Origin: Zobellia laminariae
Lineage (GTDB): Bacteria; Bacteroidota; Bacteroidia; Flavobacteriales; Flavobacteriaceae
Length of the DNA: 64,000 nucleotides
Assembly (NCBI RefSeq): GCF_009725995.1
Contig: NZ_RCNS01000004.1
Location: 248,001-312,000 of the forward strand
Direction of reading: 5' to 3'
This document shows positions 16,805-27,800 of the stretch, piece by piece (positions within the stretch are counted from its first letter, which is position 1; each line of letters begins with the position of its first letter). Below the pieces are notes generated by a model. That model was not told where the DNA came from. It saw nothing but the letters and a program-made list of their open reading frames with translations, and did no database searches. Position numbers and translations under genes: made by a program.

Positions 16805-18139
16805 TTATTTTTTAGCCATCTTGAGGTTGTCTACTACAAACTTACCAAGGTCTCTTCCTTGTTTTACGCCCACTTCTATAGCAGATCGGTAGTGAATGCC
16901 TCCGTACATACGGCTAATTGCTGCCTCATCTGCTGCTTGCTTAAACGAAGTAAAACTACGAATGGGTAATCCATAAGGTGTTTCCGTATCGTCATCAAAA
17001 GCAAAGTCATCACCAAACACATCTGTTAGCGCTACGGATGCAGCTCCTGAAACAACACTGTGTCCACTGGTATACTCTGGAAATGGCGGTGTCTGTAAAA
17101 CAGGCTTCCAGCTATCGTCTATATGTTGATTGATTAAGGTTTCTGGGCGAATAAGGTTACTTCTGTATTTCTCGTCCCAACAGCTAATGAAGGCGTCTGC
17201 CATAGCAATGGATGCTTTGGTATAGGCGTACAAAGTTTTGTGGAAATCACTATTGGTTTTGCGTGCTGCAATTTTTGCTATACCCATCCAGTGTGCACCT
17301 GGTGTAATTTTCTTGGTAGCGAACATCAAATGGCCTCGAGTAACCGATACATAAGGATTACAATCCCAAAATTGAGCAATTTGAATTTCTTCGGAAGTGT
17401 CACCTTCTTCGGTAATTCTATTACTGATGTCGTAAACTTCTTTAAGTTCTTTAAAGAAAGGCGAATCTTTCTCAAGTGAAAATGCTGGAGGTGGAATTGG
17501 TTTGAACTGAGCAGCAGAATCAATAACAAAAGTCCTTATTTTATTCCAATGAGGTTCAATACCGTCCATATATGCTGGAGGTGTAGGCTGCCATCTTGTT
17601 TCATCATCTGCATCTACTGTAAATTTTGGCATCGTACGCGTTTGTGCATAGTTGTCTTCTTTCATCCAAGCAGCTATATGATCCGCCACTTGCAGGCCAT
17701 ATTCTTTTGAACTGGTAAATAAAACAGGGTTCTTGCCTTCCCAAATTGTATAAAGGCTATCACGCAACATTTCCATGCGATCTTCCGAGAATATCAACCT
17801 CTTGCTAAGCTCCATATGAGCAACCATAGCGGCAAGGTCATAGTTTACAGTATCAATGGTGCTTGGCGAAGGAATGGCTGTAAGACCGTTAAGTTGTCCG
17901 GCCACAGAGGTGTAATTCTCATCTGCCATAGCAACTATTTCGTAAGCAGCAATATTTGGATAAGCAAAAATTCTGCTGGCTACAGGAGGAGAAAATATAT
18001 CGTGAATCATAATATCCGTTACCTGGTTTATAGAAGCATCAAGGTCTTCTGGGGTAATGGTTATAGGCTCTTCTTTTTGTGGGGCTTTACAGGAAATCGC
18101 AAAAATAAGCGATAGTAATGCGGTAATAATCTTATTCAT
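16805..18139 (-). CDS. Vanadium-dependent haloperoxidase/PAP2-like lipoprotein
   Basis: A 444-residue protein with a lipoprotein signal (MNKIITALLSLIFAISC). The C-terminal half has the vanadate/phosphate site shared by vanadium haloperoxidases and PAP2 phosphatases: KYRSNLIRP (Lys-x6-Arg-Pro), PEYTSGHSVVSGA (the usual PSGH, here TSGH), and SRMYGGIHYRSA (Ser-Arg-x5-His). Such enzymes either oxidise halides with hydrogen peroxide or hydrolyse phosphate esters; the sequence alone does not decide. Homologues are often found beside VCBS/ASPIC and SusCD genes in marine Bacteroidota. It is flanked on both sides by decayed remnants (18147-18360 and 16651-16774). The protein itself appears intact. Confidence 0.85.
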   Translation of the reverse strand: MNKIITALLSLIFAISCKAPQKEEPITITPEDLDASINQVTDIMIHDIFSPPVASRIFAYPNIAAYEIVAMADENYTSVAGQLNGLTAIPSPSTIDTVNYDLAAMVAHMELSKRLIFSEDRMEMLRDSLYTIWEGKNPVLFTSSKEYGLQVADHIAAWMKEDNYAQTRTMPKFTVDADDETRWQPTPPAYMDGIEPHWNKIRTFVIDSAAQFKPIPPPAFSLEKDSPFFKELKEVYDISNRITEEGDTSEEIQIAQFWDCNPYVSVTRGHLMFATKKITPGAHWMGIAKIAARKTNSDFHKTLYAYTKASIAMADAFISCWDEKYRSNLIRPETLINQHIDDSWKPVLQTPPFPEYTSGHSVVSGAASVALTDVFGDDFAFDDDTETPYGLPIRSFTSFKQAADEAAISRMYGGIHYRSAIEVGVKQGRDLGKFVVDNLKMAKK

Positions 18140-18146
18140 TTGTTCT

Positions 18147-18360
18147 TTATTTTCTATTCAGTCTGTAGACTTGTGCACTGGTATTATTTAAAGTTACCAA
18201 GAGGTACTTTTCTCCTTTTAGATCCAAAATATTTAAGTGTCTGACTGACTTTTTGACTTAGGTCTAGACCTATTTGAGCGCTTAAAATTACATTATTTTC
18301 ACCTTTAATCAAGTTGCTGCCAAAAGAATTAATAAAAGGAGAAACTAAAGTAGCCGTATG
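18147..18360 (-). pseudogene. Frameshifted C-terminal remnant of a VCBS/ASPIC gene
   Basis: This stretch, which nearly fills the 310-base gap 18140-18449, encodes two overlapping pieces on the minus strand. Frame one reads SNLIKGENNVIL, then SAQIGLDLSQKVSQ. Frame two continues RHLNILDLKGEKYLLVTLNN, then TSAQVYRLNRK and a stop at 18147. Together they match the last 55 or so residues of the intact gene at 24853-28116 (ALIKNENEVVLG, IGLNFSQKSIRHMNIINL, YLLVTINNDSVQVYKLN). A frameshift near 18240 and an upstream stop at 18361 show it is dead. It lies directly downstream of another intact VCBS gene. Confidence 0.85.
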
Positions 18361-18449
18361 CTAGTTTTTAATATGTGTATTCTTGAAATAATCCAAAGGG
18401 ATTCACACATAGCTAGAGCTTAATATTGTTATTAATTTCTGGGTAGAAA

Positions 18450-21400
18450 TTAGTTTAATTTGTAAATTTTTGGAATGCTATTGTTTATGGCAGCAATTAA
18501 ATAAAGGTTGCCGCTTTTATCTTTGAATTGCTTGAGATGTTTAACTTCTTCTTTGATGAAAAAGCCACTAGCATTATAATCTTGCCATTTGAAATTTAAA
18601 TTTCCATCGCCTAAAAGAACATTGCCATAGCTGGCGTCTAAACGTGAATATTGGGGTTTAAATTCAAAATTGTTTCCGGCCATAATCAGATCTAGGTTGC
18701 CATCTTTATTGACGTCTGCGCAACTAATACCACAAACGCACGAAAGTTGAACGCGAGCAGGTAATTTTTTGATTGTGAATTTACCGCCGCCTTCATTTAT
18801 GGCAATTACGGATGACATGGTATTGGCCTGTTTAACAATGCTGCGGTCAAATATTTCTTTAGGAAAAAGCTCGCCAATTGTTTTCTTGGCATATTCGGAA
18901 GCTTTTAAACTTTGCTTTTTTAAAGATACAATTTGCCCTGTTAATTCTTTTTTCTGGTGTATGGGATAATCTTTTCCGTCAAAACCACGCGTAGTGATTT
19001 GTTCCAAAGTGCCATTGTTATCATAATCATTGATCCATAATTTCATAGGGTGCTCTTCATCGGCTTCATAAGGAACGTTTGTGCCTTGGTTACCCAATAC
19101 CAAATCCATATCGCCATCATTATCTAGATCCACAGCTTCTACTGTATTCCACCAACCGTATAAGCTGTCAAGTGTGGAAGGAAGTCGACTCAAACGTCTA
19201 CCTGAATTTTTATAAATGTTAGGTCGGCCCCATTCAGATACCGTCAGTAAGTCCTTTTTATTATCACCATCTATATCGGCCCAAACGGCATCAGTAATCA
19301 TGCCTGCGTCTTTAAGGTCGTATGCCAGCCTTTCGGTTGCATCTATAAACTTACCGTTTCCTTGGTTTTCTAAAAACAAGTGGTCAGGGTCAACACCATA
19401 AGTACCCACAACACTTCTGGAGCCCACAAATAGATCAATGTCTCCGTCTTGATCAAAATCGTAAGGTGAAATAACTGAAATATTCTTAAAGGCAGAAGGC
19501 AGCTCTTCTTCAGATTTACTAAAATTACCTTTGCCATCATTAAGATACAACCGTGGTTTATAAGTGTTTTCTTGGTTGATTCGGTTACCGCCAGTACCAA
19601 CAACTAAATCTTGGTCACCATCACCATCCGCATCAAAAAACGCTGCTGCGGTATCTTCAAAATCGATATCAAAGTTAAATGGTTTTTTAGAAAGCTTGCC
19701 ATTTCCTGAATGAGTGTATAATATACCGGCTTGGCCATCTGCTCCTCCAAGGAAAATATCCTCATTGCCATCGCCATTTATATCGCCTACTGCCAAAGCA
19801 GGCCCTTCTTGTGATACGAGTTTAGAAATTAACCCTTCGTAATCAAAATCCTGATAGGTATCTTCTCTATGCGAGGCTAACTTTTGGCTGGTAATTTCGG
19901 TCAGTAATGTCTTTTTATTCGATTGCTTTTGTGGAACGTATTTTTCTGTGGCGTCTGATCTTTTTAAAGTTAAAAGCTGATCAGCGGAAACATTCTCTAG
20001 TTTCTGAGTATAATCATCAGGCCAAATAACCCGAAGAGAATCTACAGCAGTAGTCTCTCCCAAGCCAATATCCATGACATAATCTACGGAAGATTGAAAC
20101 CCTCGCGAGGGAATCAGTTCTTGAAAAACAATTTGGTCTTTGTAGTACATTTTAATACTGGCTCCTACTGCAAATGGGTTCTGGCCTTGACCTTCAAATT
20201 TTATTTTTAAGTAGTGATTGTCTGTTGTTTCACTCGTATTGTTTTTATATACAAATGATTGCATGTTAACATTGTTTACCACTAAGTCTAGGTCGCCATC
20301 ATTGTCAAGGTCACCATAGGCAGCACCGTTGGAAAGGCTAGGTAATTCAAAACCCCAATCTACACCGGCATCGTCAAAAGTAATATCGCCATTATTACGA
20401 TAGGCGTAGTTATGTTGGGGAGCAATAGGCATTTTATTGATAATGGAATCGATAGATTCTTTTTTACCGGTTAGCGCCATTTTCTGAATGATCTCATTTG
20501 CAAAAAAATCAATAAAATCAAGGTCTGTGAGGTCATGGTTAACACCATTTGTAATGAAAATATCACGTAGCCCATCATTATCCATATCAAAAAGAAGTCC
20601 GGCCCAACTCCAGTCTGTTTTTGCAACTCCACTATGGTATGCTATTTCTGAAAATGAACCATTTCCATTGTTTAATTGAAGTGTGTTTTGGATGTATTGC
20701 TGATAAAAGTCTTTGCTTTGCTTGAGTTTAAAAACGTTATATCCTTCAAATTCCATAACCGATTTTACACGTTGATCGCCTTCGGGAAGCATGTCGGTAA
20801 TAAAAATATCGGCATTACCATCATTATTAATATCTGCCATGTCTATCCCCATAGCAGAAAGTGATAAGTGAGAAGTGTATTTCTTTATTTCTTCGGTAAA
20901 GGTTCCATTTTTTTGATTGATGTAAAGGTAATCACGCTCATAGAAATCATTGGACACATAAATATCTGGCCAAAGGTCTCCGTTGACGTCGCTTACCATA
21001 ACGCCAAGCCCAAAACCTATTAAGCTACCATAAATCCCTGCTTCTTCACTAACATCGATAAACTTTCCATTATCATTTCGTAAAAGCATATCACCAACAC
21101 CTCTAAAAATATGTGGTACGCCTTCCCAATCTTGAGCACGCACATTTCGCTGCTCTGCGTAGCCCAAACTACTCACAGGTATGTTACTGTTATTTAAAAT
21201 ATAAGCATCTAAGTCACCATCTTTATCATAATCAAAAAATGAAGCATGTGTAGAGAAACCGGTTTCTGCAAGATTAAATTCTTTAGCCTTTTCAGTGAAT
21301 GTTAAATCACCATTATTTATATAAAGGTCATTATCATGGTTGTTGCCTTCCATATTTCCGGCATTGCTCACGTAGATATCTAATAATCCATCTGCATTAA

Positions 21401-21827
21401 TGTCGGCCATGGCCACGCCTGTAGACCATGGTTTATTACCGGTAACACCCGCCTTATTTGAAATATCTTCAAATTTAAAATTACCTTTATTTAGGTATAA
21501 TTTATTTGGTCCCATATTGGCAGAAAGAAAAACATCGGCAAGACCATCATTGTTTATATCACCAATGGCAACGCCACCACCATTATAGAAGTTGCGATAT
21601 TTGAAGATATTGAAGTTCTTTTGGTTTTCAACAGAATTTATAAAATCAATCCCTGTTTCATTCTCAGATAGCATGCTAAAAAGTGTCTCTTTTTCAGCGG
21701 TTTCAGTAGTTTCTTTCTCTGGAGTGGAATTACATGAAGCAAATAGTAAAAAAATGAATGTTAAAAAGAACTTTAAAAAAAATATTTTATAGTTGCTCAT
21801 GCCTAAAAGAGGGTTTCTTAGTGTCAT
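18450..21827 (-). CDS. FG-GAP/VCBS repeat lipoprotein with ASPIC/UnbV domain (copy 1)
   Basis: A 1,125-residue surface or periplasmic protein. The signal ends FLLFASC (lipobox); the signal looks best if translation starts at the second ATG (21800, MSNYKIFF), but 21827 is kept as the longest ATG start. The mature protein is a run of FG-GAP/VCBS beta-propeller repeats with calcium-type loops (DINNDGLADV, DYDKDGDLDA, DLDNDGDLDL, DFDQDGDIDL and others). An ASPIC/UnbV segment lies near residues 575-625 (RGFQSSVDYVMDIGLG, DSLRVIWPDD). Such proteins are common next to SusCD genes and are thought to bind carbohydrate or protein, with no proven role. It is paralogous to 24853-28116 and divergent from the symporter gene. 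Confidence 0.88.
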   Translation of the reverse strand: MTLRNPLLGMSNYKIFFLKFFLTFIFLLFASCNSTPEKETTETAEKETLFSMLSENETGIDFINSVENQKNFNIFKYRNFYNGGGVAIGDINNDGLADVFLSANMGPNKLYLNKGNFKFEDISNKAGVTGNKPWSTGVAMADINADGLLDIYVSNAGNMEGNNHDNDLYINNGDLTFTEKAKEFNLAETGFSTHASFFDYDKDGDLDAYILNNSNIPVSSLGYAEQRNVRAQDWEGVPHIFRGVGDMLLRNDNGKFIDVSEEAGIYGSLIGFGLGVMVSDVNGDLWPDIYVSNDFYERDYLYINQKNGTFTEEIKKYTSHLSLSAMGIDMADINNDGNADIFITDMLPEGDQRVKSVMEFEGYNVFKLKQSKDFYQQYIQNTLQLNNGNGSFSEIAYHSGVAKTDWSWAGLLFDMDNDGLRDIFITNGVNHDLTDLDFIDFFANEIIQKMALTGKKESIDSIINKMPIAPQHNYAYRNNGDITFDDAGVDWGFELPSLSNGAAYGDLDNDGDLDLVVNNVNMQSFVYKNNTSETTDNHYLKIKFEGQGQNPFAVGASIKMYYKDQIVFQELIPSRGFQSSVDYVMDIGLGETTAVDSLRVIWPDDYTQKLENVSADQLLTLKRSDATEKYVPQKQSNKKTLLTEITSQKLASHREDTYQDFDYEGLISKLVSQEGPALAVGDINGDGNEDIFLGGADGQAGILYTHSGNGKLSKKPFNFDIDFEDTAAAFFDADGDGDQDLVVGTGGNRINQENTYKPRLYLNDGKGNFSKSEEELPSAFKNISVISPYDFDQDGDIDLFVGSRSVVGTYGVDPDHLFLENQGNGKFIDATERLAYDLKDAGMITDAVWADIDGDNKKDLLTVSEWGRPNIYKNSGRRLSRLPSTLDSLYGWWNTVEAVDLDNDGDMDLVLGNQGTNVPYEADEEHPMKLWINDYDNNGTLEQITTRGFDGKDYPIHQKKELTGQIVSLKKQSLKASEYAKKTIGELFPKEIFDRSIVKQANTMSSVIAINEGGGKFTIKKLPARVQLSCVCGISCADVNKDGNLDLIMAGNNFEFKPQYSRLDASYGNVLLGDGNLNFKWQDYNASGFFIKEEVKHLKQFKDKSGNLYLIAAINNSIPKIYKLN

Positions 21828-22217
21828 CTATTGCAATATCATGAATTGTAGAAGCTTGTGCAATAGTTCATAAAGCTTTTATTTTAAAATCATCAACTCT
21901 ATCGTTTTCGTTAGACCATCTCAAGACTATAAAGGTCCTTACATAGTTGATTTGCAGGAGAGTCCTTTATGAATTATGATTCTAACAGATATTATAATAA
22001 GTATATGATTGATAAAAAGTACTAAAATTTATTTATTTCGATAAGATTAGAAAATAGATATTAGGACAGGCAATACTCAAAACTATAGAAAATTACAGGC
22101 TTGTGAAATAATATCTGTTTTCGTTATCATATGTGATATCGAATATATTGTCAGTAAATCCTTAAGTTTTTCGCAAATAATCCAATATATTTAGCCGAAA
22201 TATCAAATCAACATATA
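21828..22217. other. Divergent intergenic region (VCBS copy 1 / symporter)
   Basis: This 390-base AT-rich gap must hold the promoters of the VCBS gene (minus) and the symporter gene (plus). A near-match to the -7 consensus (TATATTTA, about 22184-22191) lies about 25 bases before the symporter ATG. I saw no good palindrome, hairpin with T-run, RNA gene or coding remnant in it. Confidence 0.5.
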
Positions 22218-23870
22218 ATGATAGGAATTTTGTCTTTTGTAGGCTTTACCGCTCTGGTGGCCATAATATCTTATTTTGCAACGCGATCAACAGATGAAAG
22301 TTCTTCTGATGGATATTTTTTAGGAGGAAGAAGCCTTACTGCGGGTGTAATTGCGGGATCTTTATTATTGACAAACCTCTCTACGGAACAGATTGTTGGT
22401 CTTAACGGACAATCATATACAGAAGGTATTGTGGTGATGGCCTGGGAAACACTTGCTGCTATCGCTATGGTGGTTACCGCTATTTTCTTGCTGCCTAGGT
22501 ATTTAAAAGGAGGTATCACAACGGTTCCCCAATTTCTTAAGGATAGATATGACGTTACAACAAAAACACTTACTTCTATCCTGTTTCTTACAGGTTATGT
22601 AGTGGTATTGTTACCAACTATTCTTTATTCTGGAGCACTTGCAATCAGTACCATGTTTGATTTGCCTACGATGTTGGGTGTCTCTGATAGTACGGCTTTA
22701 AACATGAGTATTTGGGGTATTGGTGTCATTGGTTCTATATATGCTGTATTCGGTGGATTGAAGGCTGTAGCTGTTTCTGATACTATAAATGCTGTTGGGC
22801 TTCTGATAGGTGGACTTTTGATACCTATTTTTGGACTTATGGCCATTGGTGATGGAAGTGTTTTTGGAGGACTAGATGTTCTTTATCAAGCTAACCCTGA
22901 TAAATTCGATTCTACTGGTGAGATTACCAACAGTGTTCCATTTTCTACCTTGTTTACAGGTATGATGTTAATCAATTTGTTTTACTGGGGTACCAACCAA
23001 CAAATTATACAAAGAGCATTGGGGGCTAAGAACTTGGCAGAAGGTCAGAAAGGATTGTTACTAGCTTCTTTTATTAAAATTTTAGGGCCGTTAATTGTGG
23101 TTCTGCCTGGTATTATTGCTTTTCATTATTTTCAAGGAGGATTAGAAATGCCTGATCAGGCGTATCCTGCTTTGGTAAATGCCGTATTGCCTAAATATTT
23201 GGTCGGCTTTTTTGTAGCTGTACTTTTTGGAGCAATTTTAAGTTCTTTTAATAGTGTATTGAACAGTTCTGTTACATTGTTCGGCTTGGATGTTTACAAG
23301 CAGCATATAAATCCGGAAGCTACAGAGCAAACGGTAGTGAAGTATGGTAAGATTTTTGGTGTTGTTTTAGCTGTTGGGGCAATGCTTATTGCGCCATTAA
23401 TATCTAATGCAGGTAGCCTTTTTGCTTATTTACAGGAGTTAAACGGTATTTATACAATTCCAATATTTACAATTATAGTTGTAGGATATCTTACTAAGCG
23501 TGTTCCTGCAATTGCAGCTAAAATCGGTATTATTGCCGGTGTTGTACTGTACTGTTTCAGTCAGTTTTATTTACAGCCTTTATTTGTTAATGGTGCATTA
23601 GATGAAGCTGCCGCGGCAGGTTTGACTGACCCGGAAGCATTGGCGTTAGTGAAGGCGGAAGCATATCCACACTTTATACATGTAATGGCAATTTTATTCG
23701 TGCTCAATGCATCTATTATGCTTATTATAGGTAAAATAAGACCGAACGCGGAACCTTTTGAACTTGAGTATACAAAACAAGTGTCTATAGAGCCTTATAA
23801 ATACGTGAAACAGGTTGGTATTGTTATCTGTCTCATTGTAATTGGACTTTACGTGTATTTTGCAAAGTAG
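22218..23870 (+). CDS. Sodium:solute symporter (SSS/SLC5 family)
   Basis: A 550-residue integral membrane protein with about 14 hydrophobic segments. The SLC5 signature is clear: the N-terminal SDGYFLGGRSLTAGVIAGSL and LLLTNLSTEQIVGLNGQSY sections, then GGLKAVAVSDTINA, INLFYWGTNQQIIQRAL, and AILSSFNSVLNSSVTLFGLD. Family members with this pattern are sugar or sialic-acid-type sodium symporters (SGLT-like). The substrate is not certain; a sugar or sugar acid is likely. It stands alone on the plus strand between two minus-strand VCBS genes and is followed by a hairpin terminator. It might serve the nearby SusCD locus, which has no other inner-membrane sugar transporter in view; that is inference. 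Confidence 0.9.
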   Translation: MIGILSFVGFTALVAIISYFATRSTDESSSDGYFLGGRSLTAGVIAGSLLLTNLSTEQIVGLNGQSYTEGIVVMAWETLAAIAMVVTAIFLLPRYLKGGITTVPQFLKDRYDVTTKTLTSILFLTGYVVVLLPTILYSGALAISTMFDLPTMLGVSDSTALNMSIWGIGVIGSIYAVFGGLKAVAVSDTINAVGLLIGGLLIPIFGLMAIGDGSVFGGLDVLYQANPDKFDSTGEITNSVPFSTLFTGMMLINLFYWGTNQQIIQRALGAKNLAEGQKGLLLASFIKILGPLIVVLPGIIAFHYFQGGLEMPDQAYPALVNAVLPKYLVGFFVAVLFGAILSSFNSVLNSSVTLFGLDVYKQHINPEATEQTVVKYGKIFGVVLAVGAMLIAPLISNAGSLFAYLQELNGIYTIPIFTIIVVGYLTKRVPAIAAKIGIIAGVVLYCFSQFYLQPLFVNGALDEAAAAGLTDPEALALVKAEAYPHFIHVMAILFVLNASIMLIIGKIRPNAEPFELEYTKQVSIEPYKYVKQVGIVICLIVIGLYVYFAK

Positions 23871-23892
23871 GTATCTGTTTTAAAGGATATTC

Positions 23893-23928
23893 AAAGTCTT
23901 GTTTAATAAAAAGGGCAAGGCTTTTTTT
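23893..23928 (+). terminator. Intrinsic terminator after the symporter gene
   Basis: Bases 23893-23901 (AAAGTCTTG) pair with 23916-23924 (CAAGGCTTT) with one G-T wobble across a 14-base loop, and a run of seven T follows at 23922-23928. It lies 23 bases after the symporter stop. Confidence 0.6.
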
Positions 23929-23941
23929 ACTCTTAAATATA

Positions 23942-24835
23942 TTAGTTTAGAAGAGGCATATAAATATTAGCAATCCATTCAAGCTCGTTAGATCCCATGT
24001 TGGGGTTTGTAAAGAAAATTTCTACAGGTTTTCCGGTCACTTTAATATTTCGTTTTTCAGCCTCGTTTAATAGTGAATACCATGCTCTATCCGAGGTAAT
24101 GTAATTTCCGTTGTAAATTGCTTTAAATGCTTTTCCGCCTTTGCGTTCTTTGTATCTAATAGTTTTGTGTATTGGCAATGAGTCAATTTTTTTTATAGGG
24201 TAACAAAAATTGTAAGTAATGCTGTCTTTTTCTCTATTCCATTCTATAACTTCAATAAAAGGTTGTCCGTTAGTTTGAATACGTGAATTGCTAACAAAAC
24301 CATCCAGGATAGGGTAGTTTTGCATCATTTTGGATGCTTTTTCAAGTTGAGTACTCTTAATGGGTATATAGGCGCAGAAGGTATCTGTAATAGAATCTAT
24401 TCCCATAACTGTTACCTTAAAATTATCAAGGTGTTCTTGTAGTTTCTTATGAAATTTAAAGACTGTTTCTTTAGACCGTTTTTCAAAATCAGTATTTGAG
24501 AACGGCATAAATAGTCTGTTTTTTATACTGTTGTCTATGTCCTTAATGTGAACTTGAACTAAGGAGAGGGAGTCATCTATTTTTTCAATAGCCCATTTGT
24601 AATTATAAACGGAGTCACTGAATGTAATTTGATGCTCAAAAACATCAACTTTGTTTTGGTCAATTACATCAGAGTTTTCTAAAGTGCTTTCCCATAATTT
24701 TATGGTTTGATTAATTGTTCCTGGGGTAGCTTTAACTTTTAAAGTAGCTAGATAATCTTCTGATTTTATAAAAAGATACCATAGTAAAGCTGTTAATAAA
24801 ACAAGGCTGCCGCTTAATAGAATTCTTCTTAGCAT
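23942..24835 (-). CDS. Membrane-anchored GyrI-like (effector-binding) domain protein
   Basis: A 297-residue protein with one N-terminal transmembrane segment (LLSGSLVLLTALLWYLF, about residues 6-23). Residues of about 35-150 look like an SRPBCC/START-type helix-grip fold, and residues 150-297 like a GyrI/AraC-effector-binding domain ending in EIFFTNPNMGSNELEW. Such domains bind small amphipathic or aromatic molecules; no DNA-binding part is present, so this is a membrane-tethered binding protein of unknown ligand. It follows the second VCBS gene by 17 bases in the same direction and is probably co-transcribed with it. A decayed paralogue remnant is at 16651-16774. Confidence 0.75.
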   Translation of the reverse strand: MLRRILLSGSLVLLTALLWYLFIKSEDYLATLKVKATPGTINQTIKLWESTLENSDVIDQNKVDVFEHQITFSDSVYNYKWAIEKIDDSLSLVQVHIKDIDNSIKNRLFMPFSNTDFEKRSKETVFKFHKKLQEHLDNFKVTVMGIDSITDTFCAYIPIKSTQLEKASKMMQNYPILDGFVSNSRIQTNGQPFIEVIEWNREKDSITYNFCYPIKKIDSLPIHKTIRYKERKGGKAFKAIYNGNYITSDRAWYSLLNEAEKRNIKVTGKPVEIFFTNPNMGSNELEWIANIYMPLLN

Positions 24836-24852
24836 GCTGTAAATAAGAAATT

Positions 24853-27800
24853 TTAATGGTTAAGTTTATAAACTTGAACACTATCGTTGTTAATGGTAAC
24901 TAGCAGATAAGGTTGATTTTTTAAATTGATAATATTCATATGCCTTATGGATTTTTGAGAGAAATTGAGACCAATTTCATTTCCTAGAACCACCTCATTT
25001 TCATTTTTGATTAAAGCACCTGGAAAAGAATCAAATCTACCGTGGTAAGGTTTAATGCCAAAATAATTGCCTGCTATAAGTACCTCTTCTGTACCATTTT
25101 CATCAAAGTCATATTTCAAGAATGAAAATAGAGGAGAAGTTTGTAATTCTTCTTTAAATGGAATAAATAAAAAATTACCATTAGTGTTTTTTAGATATCC
25201 AGAACGAAGTTCGTGAACTTCTAAAATTTTAGATGTATTAAGAACTTCTTTCTCAAAAATTTCTTCAATAGTACGACCAGCAAAGCTAGAGTAATTGGTG
25301 AACTTTTTCCGCAGGCTAACAATTTGTGATGAGAGAACATCCAAACCTTCTAAAGGATAGTATTTACCATTCTTTTCCAAAGCAGTAACCGTTTCCGTTT
25401 GACCATTTTCGTCAAAATCTCCGTAGTACAATCTCATTGGAAGATCTTGCGAGGCCTTAAATTTACTGTTAGTGCCCCAGTTACCTAATAGATAATCAGT
25501 GTCACCATCATCGTCAATATCAAATGGTAGAATCTTTTGCCAAAGACCGTTTAGCTGTTCGCTGAGGGGAGAGACCTTCTTTAGAACTCCATCTTGATTT
25601 CTAAAAAAAGAGGGTGCCATCCATTCACCAACTACAATCAAATCCTGTAGGCCATCATTATCAAAATCGTCCCAAGTTGCATCCGTAATCATTCCAATTT
25701 TTTCCAATTCTTGATTTTCTTGTATTGAAAATTGTCCATCGTTATTAATCAGAACATAGGAAGACGGGCTTTTTCCAAAATCGTTCGTTATAATTTGATT
25801 ACCAACAAATAAATCTATGTCTCCATCTCCATCTATATCGTTGGGTCTTAGAACAGATGCATTTTCGAAATATTCTGGTAACAAATTTGTTTCAAAAACA
25901 GAATCATTATTAATGTAATAGGTGTCAAGTAGCGGTTGTAATTGGTCAAAAAAATCCGCTCCACCGGAGCCAATAAATAAATCATTTTTAGAATCATTGT
26001 TGAAGTCTACTATAGTAGCAACAACATCTTCCTTAATAGAATCTTTAGCAATGGAAGGAATCTTTTTTTCTATAAAGATAGAATCTGTTCCTATAAATAT
26101 TCTTGAAGGAATGTATTTTGAACCGCCAAAGAATATATCTTCTTGCCTATCTCCGTTTAAATCACCAATAGCAGTTGCGGGACCACGATCGGAAATTTGG
26201 TAGGGAATTAATTTTTGCCTGTTGAAATCGGAGTAATTATCTTCTTTATGTTTAAAGTTGATTCCTAAATTTCCATCTACTTTCTGAAAAATTCGTTGAC
26301 TCTTGGGTTTGAGTGATTCGTAATCAATAGGTTTTGTATTTTTGGGAGTTATACGAAGTGTTTGGTTAACAGCTATATTTCTTATTACTTGATAAGTTCT
26401 GTCCGGCCAAACAATTTTAAGAGAATCTATTTTTTCATGCTGCCCATATCCAAAGTGAATTATTGGTTCAGAGGACGATTGAAAACCCCTTGAGGTGTAA
26501 AGTTCTTTGAATTGTAATAATCCATTGTGATATGAATATACTTTAGAGCCAATGGCGTAGAAGTTTTTTTCTGAAAAGCGTAAATGTAATTTTAAGTAAT
26601 TAGCGTTCTGGTCAGTTTTATTGATATACAAAGAAGCGGGGCTATCAACATTATTGACAACCAAATCTATATCACCATCATTATCAAAATCAGCAGTTGC
26701 AGTAGCTCCAGAAACCAGACTGTCATTTATAATCCAATCTCCTGATTTATCAATGAAGTTTAACTTGGTGCCTCCTTTAAATATATAATTATGTGTTTTA
26801 CCAGAAGGCATTTTTTCTAGTGCTTGACGGTCAACCAATTTTGTGTTGGTAATTTTGTTTCTAATTTGTTCTGATGATACGAAGTTGATATAATCGAGGT
26901 CATTGGGGCGCTTTGGAATGCCTGTAGAAATAAAAACGTCTTGTTCTCCATCTTGGTCGTAATCTGCAAAGAGCGCACTCCAGCTCCAATCTGTAGCCGC
27001 AATGCCGGACTGCAGACCAATTTCTGAAAACTGATTGCCTCTGTTCAAATGGAGCATATTGCGACTGAATTGATAATGATACCCGTAATCTGTAGTTTGA
27101 AGCTTCATTATTTGTGGTTCAACATCACCTTGTGAAGATTTAAGGACTTTTTCATCCTCTGGCAGCATGTCTAATGATAAGATATCAGGCATGCCATCAT
27201 GATTAATATCCGCAACGTCATTACCCATTGAAAAACGGGAAGTATGTCCAAAATACTCCTTTAAACTTTCCTTGAAAGTGCCATCTCCATTGTTCAGGTA
27301 ATAATAATCGTCTTCATGAAAATCGTTTCCTACATATATATCTGGCCAACCATCTTGATTAAAATCTGAAATTGCAATACCAAGCCCATACCCATTTGCA
27401 CCCCCAAAAATTCCGGCTTCCTCACTAATATCTGTAAAAGTAGTTCCGTCATTTCTAAGTAGTTTATCACCAGTCTGAAAGTTTCTGTCTGACCTTAAGT
27501 TGGCACGACCATAGGATTCTTGCGTGTGTACAGCATGGTTTAGCAGATAAATGTCAAGGTCGCCGTCTAGGTCGTAATCCAAAAATGCTGCAGAAGAACT
27601 GTAGGTGTCAAAATCAAGACCGTATTTCGACGCACTTTCGGTAAAGGTAACTTCTCCTGAACTAGAAGTACCATTATTAATATAAAGTTCGTTAGAACCA
27701 TTAAGGCCTTGGATGCCTACAACTGCGCAGACATAAATGTCTAATAAGCCGTCTCCATTTACGTCTCCCATTACTGCACCCGTATTCCAATCACTAGTTC

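Noticed and set aside
16805..18139. A confirmed vanadium bromo- or iodoperoxidase
   Set aside because: The fold motifs fit both haloperoxidases and PAP2 phosphatases; the PSGH motif is TSGH, so halide use cannot be claimed.
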